A stretch of 64,000 nucleotides of DNA. It comes from Planomonospora parontospora. Lineage in GTDB: Bacteria > Actinomycetota > Actinomycetes > Streptosporangiales > Streptosporangiaceae. Numbering within the stretch: the stretch's first letter is position 1; every line of letters starts with the position of its first letter. The stretch covers positions 1-64,000 of the forward strand of contig BMQD01000014.1 of the NCBI GenBank assembly GCA_014647935.1, read 5' to 3'. Under the pieces are notes generated by a model that was not told the DNA's origin, made no database searches, and was given only the letters and a program-made list of their open reading frames with translations. Positions 47,164 to 56,828 of the stretch are shown here, in pieces. A program made the position numbers and the translations under genes.

Positions 47164-48216
47164 TCAGCCCGTACCCGCCTCGTCCCGGGCCCGGTCCGAC
47201 GCGCGGCGCAGGGCCCGGTCGAACAGACCCGACAGGGCCGCGTTCACGACCTCGGGCCGCTCCAGCCCGATCATGTGGCCGGCGCCGGGGACGATCTGGA
47301 GCCGGGCCCCCGGCACGGCCTCGGCGATGCGGTGGCTGTGCACCTTCGGCGTCAGGCGGTCGCGCGCGCCGACCATGACGAGGGTCTCCACCGAGCCGAG
47401 CGGGGCCAGCGCCCCGCTCTTGTCGTGGACGAGGAAGTCGTTGAAGAAGCCGACCATGACCTCGGTCGGCGTGGTGGCGACCATCTCGGTGACGAACCGC
47501 ACGTGGTCGCGGCGCGCACCGGGGCCGAACGCGACGTAGCGGGTCACCGGCAGATTGGTGCGCGTCCTGAGGGCGACGCTGCGGTCGATGAGCTCTGCGC
47601 GGGCGCGCAGGCGGTCGAACACGATCGGGGTGACGACGGGGGCGAGCCGGCCGACCGGGCCGGGCAGCCCGAACGTGCTCTCCCGCAGCCGCCCCGACGA
47701 GGTGCTGAGCAGTGCCACCCCCGCCACCCGCGAGGCGAGCAGCCCGGGGTGCCGCTCCGCGAAGGCCATGATCGTCATACCGCCCATGGAGTGCCCGACC
47801 AGCACCACCGGCAGCCCCTCGGGGACGGCCCGCTCGATCACCGCGGCCAGGTCGTCGCCGAGCCGGTCGATCGTGCAGGCGTCGGGCGCCCCGGCCGCGG
47901 AGCCGCCGTGGCCCCGCTGGTCGTAGAAGACCAGGGCGCCCCGGCCCTTGAAGGCCTCCCGCTGGAAGTGCCAGCAGTGCCGGTTCATGGTCCAGCCGTG
48001 CGCGAACACCACGGCGAACTCCGGGGACCCGGCCTCCTCGATGTCGACCGCGAGCTGGACGCCGTCGTCGACGGTGACGGTGACCGGCCGTCCGCGGTGC
48101 CCGCCGAGCGCCGCCTTGGACCGTTCCCGGCTCCGGCGCCGTCCGGCCGCGCCCAGCGCCACCCCCACGGCCAGCCCGGCGAGTGCGGCCCTCGTCGCGG
48201 TACGGCGTGCGGCCAT
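47164..48216 (-). CDS. Alpha/beta hydrolase
   Basis: A 350-aa alpha/beta-hydrolase fold enzyme. HGWTMNRHCW supplies the oxyanion region, the nucleophile is the Ser of LVGHSMGGMT, and the catalytic His is likely in GAGHMIGLERP. The N-terminus MAARRTATRAALAGLAVGVALGAAGRRR resembles a membrane anchor or signal sequence. Start at ATG 48216, with TTGGGAGGGG just before it; earlier in-frame starts lack such a site. Substrate unknown. Confidence 0.88.
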   Translation of the reverse strand: MAARRTATRAALAGLAVGVALGAAGRRRSRERSKAALGGHRGRPVTVTVDDGVQLAVDIEEAGSPEFAVVFAHGWTMNRHCWHFQREAFKGRGALVFYDQRGHGGSAAGAPDACTIDRLGDDLAAVIERAVPEGLPVVLVGHSMGGMTIMAFAERHPGLLASRVAGVALLSTSSGRLRESTFGLPGPVGRLAPVVTPIVFDRLRARAELIDRSVALRTRTNLPVTRYVAFGPGARRDHVRFVTEMVATTPTEVMVGFFNDFLVHDKSGALAPLGSVETLVMVGARDRLTPKVHSHRIAEAVPGARLQIVPGAGHMIGLERPEVVNAALSGLFDRALRRASDRARDEAGTG

Positions 48217-48376
48217 GGCCCCTCCCAACCTCCAGGGTTCTCTGCTGAGCACACCATATCGGTCGAAAGCACCCATTGTTAGACGCCATGCCTAATAAAA
48301 ATCACGGCTTGTTCCGCCCGCGGAGGCGCAGGCGGGGGCCGGACGTCCTCCCCGCCGGAGCGCGCGGCCGGACCGG

Positions 48377-49447
48377 TCAGAGGAAGGGGGGAAAGGCGTG
48401 GCCCCGTCGGAGGCGGAGCTCGTTCAGCTGCTGCTGGACGACCTCTCGCACCTGGTCGGTGAGGTTGAAGACCAGCATCGGGTCGTCGGCGTCGCCGGGG
48501 GCGTACTCGTCGGTCCGGATGGGCTCACCGAAGCCGATCAGCCACTTGGACGGGAGCGGGACCAGGCCCAGCGGCCCGAACCAGGGGAACAGCGGGGTGA
48601 TCGGCAGGTACGGCAGGCCGAGCGCCCTGGCCAGGAAGCGCAGGTCGCCGATCTTCGGATAGATCTCCTCGGCCCCCACGATCGCGCAGGGCACGATCGG
48701 GACCCCGGCCCGGATCGCCGAGGCGACGAACCCGCCCCGGCCGAAGCGCTGGAGCCGGTAGCGCTCGGAGAACGGCTTGCCGACGCCCTTGAAGCCCTCC
48801 GGGAAGACCCCCACGAGCTCGCCCTTGCGCAGGAGCCGGTCGGCGTCCTCGCGGCAGGCCAGCGTGTGACCGGTCTTGCGGGACAGGTGCCCGAGCAGCG
48901 GGAGCCGGTAGACCAGGTCCGCACCGAGCAGGCGGATCGCCCGCCGGTCGGGATGGTCGTCGTGCAGGGCCACCTGGAGCATGAGCGCGTCGACCGGGAT
49001 CGTGCCCGAGTGGTTGGCGACCACGAGCGCGCCCGAGTCGCCGGGAACGTTCTCGGCGCCGACCGTCTCGACGCGGAACCAGTGGCGGTAGAGCGGGCGG
49101 ATCAGCTCCAGCAGCACCTTGTCGGTCAGCTCGGCGTCGAAGCCGAACTCGTCGACCTCGTACTGCCCGGTGAGGCGGCGCCGCAGGAACGCCAGCAGCT
49201 CGGCCAGGCGCCGGTCCCCGTCGTCCCCGCCGTCGCCCCACAGGCCGCGGTCGTCACCGGAGGCGTACGGCCCGCCGCCGGGATCCCGCCGCGGCCCGTG
49301 ATCGGAGCGGTCCCGAGGCGGCTCGCGATCGGGTTGATCCCGAGGCGGCTCGTGGTCGGAGCGGGAGCGGCCCCGGGAGATGGGGATGACCTGCGCCTCG
49401 TGCGGCTCGCCGTGCGGTCCGCCGGTCCTGCCCGCCGTCTCGCTCAT
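48377..49447 (-). CDS. Lysophospholipid acyltransferase family protein (PlsC-like)
   Basis: A 356-aa membrane-associated acyltransferase. The HX4D catalytic motif is in VVANHSGTIPVDALM, with the later GVFPEGFKGVGKPFSERYRL and VPIVPCAIVGAEEIYP blocks. The first ~90 residues are low-complexity (SDHEPPRDQPDREPP and similar Arg/Asp/Pro repeats) and may be disordered. ATG 49447 overlaps the epimerase stop as ATGA. The order epimerase-acyltransferase is also seen in M. tuberculosis (Rv0501-Rv0502). Acceptor lipid unknown. Confidence 0.9.
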   Translation of the reverse strand: MSETAGRTGGPHGEPHEAQVIPISRGRSRSDHEPPRDQPDREPPRDRSDHGPRRDPGGGPYASGDDRGLWGDGGDDGDRRLAELLAFLRRRLTGQYEVDEFGFDAELTDKVLLELIRPLYRHWFRVETVGAENVPGDSGALVVANHSGTIPVDALMLQVALHDDHPDRRAIRLLGADLVYRLPLLGHLSRKTGHTLACREDADRLLRKGELVGVFPEGFKGVGKPFSERYRLQRFGRGGFVASAIRAGVPIVPCAIVGAEEIYPKIGDLRFLARALGLPYLPITPLFPWFGPLGLVPLPSKWLIGFGEPIRTDEYAPGDADDPMLVFNLTDQVREVVQQQLNELRLRRGHAFPPFL

Positions 49448-50469
49448 CTCGTCACCATACGGGAGAGCACGTCCATGGCGGCGGCGGGGAGCCCGCCGCC
49501 CGGGCGCCGGGTGCGCAGGAAGTCCTCGAAGGCGGCGCCGGTGGAGAACTTGGGCCGCCACCCGAGCGTCGCGGCCAGCCTCGCACCGTCCACCGCGCGG
49601 CCGTGGCACATGAGCCGGAGCTGTTCGGGGGAGAAGTTCACCAGCCCCGCGCTCCTGGCGAGATCGCCGAGCAGACCGAAGGCCGGGGGCGGGACCGGCA
49701 CCGAGAGCAGCCCGGCCCGCCGCAGGCACTGCGACAGGAGCAGCACCCCGTCTCCGGCGGCGTTGAACGTGCCGGGGTGGTCCTCCGTCGCCATCCGGCG
49801 CAGCACCTCGACCGCGTCGTCCTCGTGGACGAACTGCAGCCGCGGGTCGAAGCCCAGCACGGTCGGCAGCACCGGCTGGGAGAAGTAGCGGGTCAGCGGC
49901 GAGTCGACGCCCGGACCCATGAAGTTGGCGAACCTGAGCATCGACACGGTCACGTCCCGGCGCCGCCTGGCGAAGCCGCGGACGTATCCCTCGACCTCGA
50001 CGGCGTCCTTGGCGTACCCGTGGACGGGCGGCTCGGCCGGCTCGGCGTCCTCGGTGAAGACGGCCGGGTCGCGGGGCGACGAGCCGTACACGGCCGTGGT
50101 CGAGCGCACGACGACGCGACGGACCGTCGCGGACCGCTGACAGGCACCGAGCAGTTGCATGGTGCCGATGACGTTGTGCTCCTTCATGAGCGCACGGCCG
50201 CCGCTCCTCGGGGGAGAGCTCACCAGGCCCACGTGGACGACGGTGTCGATGTCGGCGGCCGCGATCACCTGGGCGATGTCGGGGCTGCGCAGATCGACGC
50301 GGACGAACTCCGTCCGGCCGAGAGGTACGCCGCCATCACGTGAGAGCGAGGGCGGCGGCACCGTGTCTACTCCGATGACCCGGTGGATGTCCGGGTCAGC
50401 CGCGAGAACGCTCGCCACTCGGGCGCCGATGTGGCGCGAGACCCCGGTGACAAGCACGGTGTGGGTCAT
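49444..50469 (-). CDS. NAD-dependent epimerase/dehydratase (extended SDR)
   Basis: A 341-aa Rossmann-fold protein, with a slightly altered nucleotide motif VLVTGVSRHIGARVA and the SDR catalytic set in STTAVYGSSP plus VHGYAKDAVEVEGY (Tyr-x3-Lys). Likely a nucleotide-sugar epimerase or related enzyme (GalE-like in the mycobacterial neighbourhood). The true substrate is not evident. Co-transcribed with the acyltransferase. Confidence 0.88.
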   Translation of the reverse strand: MTHTVLVTGVSRHIGARVASVLAADPDIHRVIGVDTVPPPSLSRDGGVPLGRTEFVRVDLRSPDIAQVIAAADIDTVVHVGLVSSPPRSGGRALMKEHNVIGTMQLLGACQRSATVRRVVVRSTTAVYGSSPRDPAVFTEDAEPAEPPVHGYAKDAVEVEGYVRGFARRRRDVTVSMLRFANFMGPGVDSPLTRYFSQPVLPTVLGFDPRLQFVHEDDAVEVLRRMATEDHPGTFNAAGDGVLLLSQCLRRAGLLSVPVPPPAFGLLGDLARSAGLVNFSPEQLRLMCHGRAVDGARLAATLGWRPKFSTGAAFEDFLRTRRPGGGLPAAAMDVLSRMVTR

Positions 50470-50492
50470 CGACGCCTCGCAGGTCCGCGTTG

Positions 50493-50591
50493 CTACTTCT
50501 TGTTACGCCGCTGGATACGGGTCTTCTTGAGAAGCTTGCGGTGCTTCTTCTTCGCCATGCGCTTACGACGCTTCTTGATGACAGAGCCCAC
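50493..50591 (-). CDS. bS22-type 32-aa basic ribosomal peptide (AURKAIP1/COX24 domain)
   Basis: A very short gene coding for 32 residues, [20 protein letters not shown] then [12 protein letters not shown], more than half Lys/Arg. This matches the actinobacterial bS22 / AURKAIP1-COX24 peptide found in mycobacterial 70S structures (gene between the HTH protein and the epimerase, Rv0500B). GTG start at 50591 after CTGGGGGTCCC. It lies 23 bp upstream of the epimerase gene. Confidence 0.92.
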   Translation of the reverse strand: MGSVIKKRRKRMAKKKHRKLLKKTRIQRRNKK

Positions 50592-50878
50592 GGGACCCCC
50601 AGGTAGCTGGTAGCCGAATTGCAAACCGGCGTGCGGGCGCACACCGGGTCAACAGACTACCGGCGATCGGCGGTGGATCGCCCGCAGGCCCGGGGTCCCG
50701 GGCGCGGGAACCCGCGGCGCGGCCCCCGCACCACCGTGTCACGGCCGTCGCCCCGGGGTCGCGGGACCGGGGATCCCGGCCCAGGCCGGCCTTCCGGACC
50801 GCGCCCGGGACACACCCGGGGAGGCGCGGGCCCGCCCCTCCACCGGGCTCACCCGGGGGGCACGGGCCCACGGTCGCT

Positions 50879-51082
50879 TCAACCGGCCTCGATGTACGCG
50901 TCCCGGAGATAGTCGTGCACCGCCTGCTCCGGCACTCTGAAGGACCGGCCGACCCGGATGGCCGGCAGCTCACCCGAGTGCACGAGCCGGTACACCGTCA
51001 TCTTGGACACCCTCATGACCGTGGCCACCTCGGCCACCGTCAGGAACTTCACCTCGCTGAGAGGTCTTTCGCCTGCACCCAT
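50879..51082 (-). CDS. Small excisionase-type helix-turn-helix protein
   Basis: A 67-aa DNA-binding protein of the MerR/excisionase HTH_17 type: FLTVAEVATVMRVSKMTVYRLVHSGELPAIRVGRSFRVPEQAVHDYL. It resembles Rv0500A and occupies the same place, next to the 32-aa ribosomal peptide and proC. Start at ATG 51082 with GAGGCG upstream; an in-frame start 16 codons earlier is less likely. Target unknown. About 290 bp of very GC-rich DNA separate it from the bS22 gene. Confidence 0.88.
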   Translation of the reverse strand: MGAGERPLSEVKFLTVAEVATVMRVSKMTVYRLVHSGELPAIRVGRSFRVPEQAVHDYLRDAYIEAG

Positions 51083-51405
51083 CGGACGCCTCTTCCGCAC
51101 GTGTTTCCGGGTTATCCCCACTGGTGCCATCGCTCACGCACGTCTACTGCCGTCAGCGTAAGTCGGGACTCCGAACACGCAAACCCCCTATTTTCCCAAC
51201 GTTCGCAGTCCCACGTCAGCGGAATGGAGAAACTCGCTGGCCAGCAGCCGGACCCTGCCCTCAGACCCGATCTTGGAACGGGCCAGCCGTCTCTCATAAG
51301 AGTCGCCCACCATCGTCGAAAAGTTGGCAAAGGATCGGCGAGCCCCATGGAATGCAGGCGCGAAAAGCCGGTATAAGGACGGCCGGATCCGGCGCCACGC
51401 CCGTC
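51083..51405. other. Intergenic region upstream of the HTH gene
   Basis: 323 bases without a gene. It contains a short AT-rich patch (CCCTATTTTCCC near 51190) that could belong to the promoter of the HTH gene, and a GGTATAAGG near 51372 on the plus strand, for which no plus-strand gene exists. Nothing else recognised. Confidence 0.5.
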
Positions 51406-52218
51406 TCAGAGGGCGCTCGTGACCCTCGCGACCAGATGCGCGGTCAGCGGAGCGTAGTGCCTCGGCAGCACGTTGTCATCGAGCGGCACGGTGACCGCGA
51501 TCTTGCCCTCCGCCTCGCCGACGAAGAGCGCCGGGTCGTTGCTGTCGGCGAATCCCACCGTCGGGATCCCCGCCTCCCCTGCCGCTCCGGCCCACCCGTG
51601 GTCGGCGATCACCAGGTCGGGGAGCTCCTGCCCCATCTCCGCGATCATCGCCTCCATCGGCGCCGGATCGTGGGTGTGCACGAAGGCCCCCCTGTCGTCC
51701 AGCATGGCGACGTCGTCGAGATAGCGGATCTTGCGCCTGCGCCCGAAGCGGGGGCCGGTGTAGGACCAGTCCTCGGCAGGGCTCAGCAGCGTCGCCCCGC
51801 ACCCCCGCGCCAGCCTGGCCAGCGCCAGGTGGACGGTGAGCAGACCGGTGGGGTGGCCGGTGGCAACCAGGATCCGCGCCCCGGCGTTCCGGAGCACCCC
51901 CGCGATCACGTCGCCCATCGCCTCGACGGCGTCGATCGTGCGGTCCGGGTCGATGGTGTCCCGGCCCTCCCGGTGGGCCGGATCGGCCACGACCCCGGCC
52001 GACTTGGCCATCAGGTCCAGGACGTCCCGGTACGACCAGCCCTCGCCCAGGGTGAGCCCGAACATGTGGTGCGGGTCCCGGTTGGCCAGCGACCGGTAGT
52101 GGTCGAGGTTGTTCTCCCGGCTGGTCGCCACGTCGCCGGCGATCCGGGTGCGGACGAGGTGCTCGCGGAGGTCGTCCCGCGATCCGGGGCTCGGGGTCGG
52201 TTCGGAGTGCAGGGTCAC
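51406..52218 (-). CDS. Conserved actinobacterial protein, annotated elsewhere as phosphatase
   Basis: A 270-aa soluble protein. Orthologues next to acuC in actinomycetes are usually labelled phosphatase, but I see no classical HAD, PP2C or DHH motif. Notable conserved-looking segments are ILVATGHPTGLLTVHL, DLVIADHGWAGAAGEAG and FADSNDPALFVGE. The GTG start overlaps the acuC stop as GTGA, so the two are coupled. Function undetermined. Confidence 0.7.
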   Translation of the reverse strand: MTLHSEPTPSPGSRDDLREHLVRTRIAGDVATSRENNLDHYRSLANRDPHHMFGLTLGEGWSYRDVLDLMAKSAGVVADPAHREGRDTIDPDRTIDAVEAMGDVIAGVLRNAGARILVATGHPTGLLTVHLALARLARGCGATLLSPAEDWSYTGPRFGRRRKIRYLDDVAMLDDRGAFVHTHDPAPMEAMIAEMGQELPDLVIADHGWAGAAGEAGIPTVGFADSNDPALFVGEAEGKIAVTVPLDDNVLPRHYAPLTAHLVARVTSAL

Positions 52219-53378
52219 GGGATCGGGTCCAGTCCGTGGAAGGGGAACACGGCGTTCCTGGTCGCCAGGATCGCCCGGTCGACCGGGTCTGCCGGGTCAT
52301 AACCGGCGGACAGGTCGGTGAATTCCGGTTTCCTGCCGTCGGTCATGGACAGCGGCGGCGTCTCGCCGGTCCGCTCCCGCACCAGTTGCCGCCAGCCCTG
52401 GGGGGTGGCGGTGGCCGGGTCGAGCGGGTGGCCGGACACCTCGGCCAGCAGGTGGGTCCACGCCCGGGGCACCACCTGGACCAGTTCGTACCCGCCGCCG
52501 CCGGTCACGATCCACCGGCCGCCCGCGGTCTCGTGGGCCAGCTCGTGCAGCGCCGCGTAGGCGGTCCGCTGGCCGTCCAGGCTGAGCATCAGATGGGCCA
52601 GCGGGTCCAGCGCGTGGCTGTCGCAGCCGTGCTGGGTGACCAGGACCTCCGGGGCGAACTCCCGCAGCAGCGGCGGGACCACCGCGTGGAAGGCACGCAG
52701 CCAGCCGCCGTCGCCGCAGCCGGCCGGCAGCGCCACGTTGACCGCGGTGCCCTCCGCCCCGGTCTCGTGCGGGAAGCCCGTGCCCGGGAAGAGGGTCCGG
52801 GGGCTCTCGTGCAGGCTGACGGTGAGCACCCTGGGGTCGTCGTGGAACATCGCCTGGACGCCGTCCCCGTGGTGCACGTCCACGTCCACGTAGGCGACCC
52901 TGGAGGCGCCCTGGGACAGCAGCCAGCCGATGGCCACCGCCGGGTCGTTGTAGACGCAGAAGCCGCTCGCCGTGCCCGGCATCGCGTGGTGCAGCCCGCC
53001 CGCGACGTTCGCCGCGTGCTCGGCCTCCCCCGTCCACACCGCGCGGGTCGCGGCCAGCGTGGCCCCGGCGATGAGCGCGGAGGCCTCGTGCACCCCGGCG
53101 AAGGCGGGGTTGTCCTCGGTGCCCAGCCCGGCGGCGCGGTCGGGCCGCCCGGTCGCCGAGACCCGCCGGACCGCCTCGATGTAGTCGCGCCGGTGGACCA
53201 GGGCCAGCTCGTCGTCGGTGGCGGGCGCGCAGCCGGCCAGCTCGACCGCGTCGAGCACGCCCAGCTCCCGGGCCAGCGCCATGGTCAGCTCGACCCGGAC
53301 GGGCGCGAGCGGGTGCCCGGGACCGAAGTCGTAGGCGGTGAGCGCGTCCTCCCAGACGACCCGCACGGACCGGCTCAC
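52215..53378 (-). CDS. acuC: AcuC, histone-deacetylase-family protein
   Basis: A zinc-dependent deacetylase of the class I HDAC fold, 387 aa. The metal and catalytic site is in YVDVDVHHGDGVQAMF (Asp-x-Asp, His-His) with GLHHAMPGTASGFCVYND ahead of it, and the C-terminal TGGGGYE motif. In Bacillus AcuC is thought to deacetylate acetyl-CoA synthetase; here the target is unknown. GTG start. Confidence 0.93.
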   Translation of the reverse strand: MSRSVRVVWEDALTAYDFGPGHPLAPVRVELTMALARELGVLDAVELAGCAPATDDELALVHRRDYIEAVRRVSATGRPDRAAGLGTEDNPAFAGVHEASALIAGATLAATRAVWTGEAEHAANVAGGLHHAMPGTASGFCVYNDPAVAIGWLLSQGASRVAYVDVDVHHGDGVQAMFHDDPRVLTVSLHESPRTLFPGTGFPHETGAEGTAVNVALPAGCGDGGWLRAFHAVVPPLLREFAPEVLVTQHGCDSHALDPLAHLMLSLDGQRTAYAALHELAHETAGGRWIVTGGGGYELVQVVPRAWTHLLAEVSGHPLDPATATPQGWRQLVRERTGETPPLSMTDGRKPEFTDLSAGYDPADPVDRAILATRNAVFPFHGLDPIP

Positions 53379-53511
53379 TGCGCCTCCCTATCCGCCGCGC
53401 CGCCAGGAACCGCGGCCCGTCCGTCGACGGCCTCCCGCGCCCCGGCGCGGTTCGATCTCTTCTCCGGCCGACGTTACCGCACGGGCGCGGACGGCCGCCG
53501 GGCCCGGCCGG

Positions 53512-54306
53512 TCAGCCGGCGGCGAGCTCGCGGCCCCGGTCCCGGGCCGCCTCGATGGCGGCCAGGAAGGCGGCCCGGACGCTGTGGCGCTCCAGCTCGG
53601 CGATGGCCGCGATGGTGGTCCCGCCCGGGGAGGTGACGGCCTCGCGCAGGATGACGGGGTGCTCGCCCGAGTCGCGGAGCATGATCGCGGCGCCGACGAT
53701 CGACTGGGTGACCATGTCGAGCGCGGCGGCCCGGGGCATGCCGAGCAGGATGCCCGCGTCGACCATGGCCTCGACCAGGTAGAAGAAGTAGGCGGGACCG
53801 CTGCCGGAGAGCGCGGTCGCGGCGTCCTGCTGGGACTCGGGGATGCGCAGCACCTTGCCGACCGGCCGCAGCAGGTCCTCGGCCCTCCTGAGGTGCTCCT
53901 CGGTGGCGTGGGCGCCTCCCGAGATCACGCTCATCGCCTCGTCCACCAGAACCGGCGTGTTGGACATCACCCGGACCACCGGGACCTCCCCGCCGAGCCG
54001 GGTCTCCACGAACGCGGTCGTGATGCCCGCCGCCGCCGAGATCACCAGGCGGTCGGCGGGGACGCAGGGCGCGATCTCCGCCAGCAGCGTCCCCATGTCC
54101 TGCGGCTTGACCGCCAGGATGAGGGTGTCGGCGTGCTTGGCGGCCTCGGGGTTGGACAGCACCCGCACGCCGTACCGCTCCCGGAGCGCCTCGGCCCGCT
54201 CGGCGCGCCGGGCGGTCGCGATCACGTCGCCCGGCTTGAACCCCGCCCGGAGCAGCCCGGACAGCAGCGCCTCGCCCATCTTGCCGGTCCCGAGAATCGC
54301 GATCAT
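53512..54306 (-). CDS. proC: Pyrroline-5-carboxylate reductase
   Basis: Final enzyme of proline synthesis, 264 aa. N-terminal NADPH motif IAILGTGKMGEALLSGLL and the C-terminal signature region VTSPGGTTIAAIAELER are diagnostic; LSGSGPAYFFYLVEAM lies at the dimer core. It sits 133 bp from acuC and 248 bp from the ceramidase gene; that last gap is GC-rich and shows no feature. Confidence 0.96.
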   Translation of the reverse strand: MIAILGTGKMGEALLSGLLRAGFKPGDVIATARRAERAEALRERYGVRVLSNPEAAKHADTLILAVKPQDMGTLLAEIAPCVPADRLVISAAAGITTAFVETRLGGEVPVVRVMSNTPVLVDEAMSVISGGAHATEEHLRRAEDLLRPVGKVLRIPESQQDAATALSGSGPAYFFYLVEAMVDAGILLGMPRAAALDMVTQSIVGAAIMLRDSGEHPVILREAVTSPGGTTIAAIAELERHSVRAAFLAAIEAARDRGRELAAG

Positions 54307-54554
54307 GCCAGCGCACCTTGCCTAGGGGGTCAGGGACGACCAGCTTACGAGGTGCGGCCCGGCCGGAGTGCGGCGAGCCCGGCCCGAACGCACCCCGCCG
54401 GACCCCCGCCCGGGGCGGCGGAGGTACGGGGAACGCGGCCCGCAACCGCCCCTGCCGGGTCCCCGGCCCGGAGGAGGCGCCCCCTGCCGGGTCCCCGCCC
54501 GGTGCGGTCGGCGGGGACGCGGAGGGAGGCCGGTACGGGGCGCGGGGGCCTCGG

Positions 54555-56627
54555 TCAGGACACCGTGAACGCCCGGGAGACGCCGGTGAACGGCGTGACC
54601 CTGCCGAGCAGGTTCCGCCGGTCCCCGAAGTGCACGATGCGGTAGGCGCCGGGCGGGGTGTCCGCGGCGACGTCCCAGGTGACGGTGGCCTTGGACGTGC
54701 CGGTGACGGCGTTGAGGCGGGTCCAGCGGAACTTCGTGTGCCAGTCGCCGTCGTCCAGATGGCGCCGCCACGTCCCGTCCACCAGGCGCTGCACCTCCAG
54801 GTAGGTCCCGTTGCGGTGCAGGTCGTTCTTCGGGTGCCCGGTGACGAACTCGGCCGTCACGGTCTCCCCGCGCCGGTGGGCGGCGGCGGGCTCGGTGAGC
54901 ACCTGCCCGAACGAGGTGGACGGCGGCGCGCTGTCGAGGACCACGCCCGTCTGGAGGGTGAACTGCGCACCGGACAGGTCGGGCGGAGCCGTGCCCGGGT
55001 CGACCGGGGCCCCGTCCCGCAGCGCGGCGGCGAGCCGGGCGAACTCCTGCTGGTAGGCGGGCAGGGTGTGCGGGCCGTACAGCGTCGAACCGCCCTCGTA
55101 CTGCTGCAGCGCGTACTCCTCCGGCGTGGTCACGTACTGGCTGTAGGCGTTGGCGTAGCCCTGCAGCAGCACGTTCTCCGGCGGCACGCCCAGCTCCGCC
55201 GCGACCGACCGCCGGATCCGCAGACCGGAGACGATCGTGTACTCGGCGGGGCCCGCCACCAGGTACAGCTGCCCGATCCTGAGGATCTGCAGCGGCAGGA
55301 CGTTCGGCGTCGCCCGCACCGGCTCGGTGATCAGGCCGGTCGGCACCAGGTTCGCCTTGGGCGCCTGGCAGGCCAGCAGCGAGGCCGGTGGAGGGACGTC
55401 GAACGAGGCGAGGATCCGGCCGATGGGGCCGGTCATGCCCTCCCGGAAGCCCGGGATCGCCGGGCCGTCCTCGGTGCTGCCCGCGAGCGTGGACGCGCCG
55501 ACCATGGCGGTGCAGGTGCGGCCGGGCCTGCCGTCCGGGGTGTACCTCCCGTCGACGGCGACGTTCTCCATGTCGACGAAGCGCATCCGGGAGTCGACCC
55601 CGCCGGTGACCGGGGTCGTCGCGCTGTCGTAGATCTGCCGGGCCTTCGCGAACTGGCGCTCGCCGATGATCCGGGTGTTGGCGAACTCGTCCTCGGTCGG
55701 CCCCGATCCGGGCCTCAGGTTCAGGTTGGGCGACATGTCGCCGGCGTTGGTGTTGGGGAACGCCGCGACGAAGCCCGGCCCCGGGTCCAGGTAGCGCACC
55801 CCGGCGTGGTCGTGCTCCCAGCGGTAGGCCGCGTACCCCTTGTTGTCCGGGCTGACCAGGGTGTTGGCGTTGGTCAGGGAGGTGTTGTGGGTGGCGAACC
55901 AGCTGATCGCGCCGACGTCGGCGCCTCCCTGCCGGAAGCGCAGGACGGTCATCGCCGGGTCGATGCCGCCGGGGAAGGCCGCCCTGTCCTGCGCGGGGTT
56001 GCGGTCGAAGGCGGCGCGGGACCGGTTCACACTGGCGTCGGTGAGCTCTCCCCTGCCCAGGGTGACGGTGCCCGGCCGCAGGTCGTCGTGCGCCTCCGCG
56101 ACCGACTCGACGATGCCGTCCACGATCGCCCCGTAGGTGCCCTTCTGGAAGCCCAGGCTCGCCAGGTTGTACGCCAGGTGGTGGGAGAAGCCACCCGGCC
56201 CGGCGTGCGTGTGCGTCGCCGACAGCAGCACGTTCTGCTCGGTGTACAGCGTGCCGTACCGCTGCTTCAGCCTGGCGATCACCTGCTGCCGGACCGCCTC
56301 GAAGATCATGGCGAGGTCGGCGTTGACGTACGCGACCCGCCTGCCGGTGGCCCGGTCGACGACGACGAACGCGCGTGAGCGCTGGCGCTGGTGCAGTCCC
56401 GAGGCCTTCTGCTCGAAGCTGGAGTAGCCCATCATGCCGACCTCGGCGATCTCCCCGGTGACGTCGGAGATGCCCCGGCCGACCAGGTAGCCGGGCGGCT
56501 CGGCGGCCGCGGCGGTCCCCGCCGGACCGGTGCCCGCCGCGGCGGGCGGGGCCGGCGGGACCGCGACGCCGAGCGCCGCGGTCAGCAGCAGGGTCAGTGT
56601 TCGGGTTCTCGGACGTGCGAGCCGCAT
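54555..56627 (-). CDS. Neutral/alkaline ceramidase, secreted
   Basis: An N-acylsphingosine amidohydrolase, 690 aa, hydrolysing ceramide outside the cell. A Sec signal peptide (MRLARPRTRTLTLLLTAALGVAVPPAPP, cleavage near residue 32-43) leads into YLVGRGISDVTGEIAEVGMMGYS. Zinc-binding histidines are in SATHTHAGPGG (His139, 141) and ATHNTS (His247); the nucleophile Ser299 is in NTNAGDMSPN. An immunoglobulin-like C-terminal domain follows. GGGAG precedes ATG 56627. Actinomycetes generally do not make ceramide, so host or environmental lipid use is plausible. Confidence 0.95.
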   Translation of the reverse strand: MRLARPRTRTLTLLLTAALGVAVPPAPPAAAGTGPAGTAAAAEPPGYLVGRGISDVTGEIAEVGMMGYSSFEQKASGLHQRQRSRAFVVVDRATGRRVAYVNADLAMIFEAVRQQVIARLKQRYGTLYTEQNVLLSATHTHAGPGGFSHHLAYNLASLGFQKGTYGAIVDGIVESVAEAHDDLRPGTVTLGRGELTDASVNRSRAAFDRNPAQDRAAFPGGIDPAMTVLRFRQGGADVGAISWFATHNTSLTNANTLVSPDNKGYAAYRWEHDHAGVRYLDPGPGFVAAFPNTNAGDMSPNLNLRPGSGPTEDEFANTRIIGERQFAKARQIYDSATTPVTGGVDSRMRFVDMENVAVDGRYTPDGRPGRTCTAMVGASTLAGSTEDGPAIPGFREGMTGPIGRILASFDVPPPASLLACQAPKANLVPTGLITEPVRATPNVLPLQILRIGQLYLVAGPAEYTIVSGLRIRRSVAAELGVPPENVLLQGYANAYSQYVTTPEEYALQQYEGGSTLYGPHTLPAYQQEFARLAAALRDGAPVDPGTAPPDLSGAQFTLQTGVVLDSAPPSTSFGQVLTEPAAAHRRGETVTAEFVTGHPKNDLHRNGTYLEVQRLVDGTWRRHLDDGDWHTKFRWTRLNAVTGTSKATVTWDVAADTPPGAYRIVHFGDRRNLLGRVTPFTGVSRAFTVS

Positions 56628-56828
56628 GCGTTTTCTCCCGGGGGGGCGGGCCGGTCCGCGGGGACCGGTGGGGGTGGGCCGGAACCGTCGTGCGGTGGAG
56701 CGGTCGCCGGCGAACCGGTACCGCTCCGAGAGAACATGAGTTCTGTTCATGTTGATTCGGGCGCAGAAGGCTGTCAAGGGTTCGGCAAGGGTGCTGAACC
56801 GCCCGCCCCGCCGGGCCGTCATAGGGGC

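Noticed and set aside
51131-51405. A small plus-strand gene behind GGTATAAGG near 51372
   Set aside because: No start codon with a ribosome site or plausible product follows before the convergent gene end at 51406.
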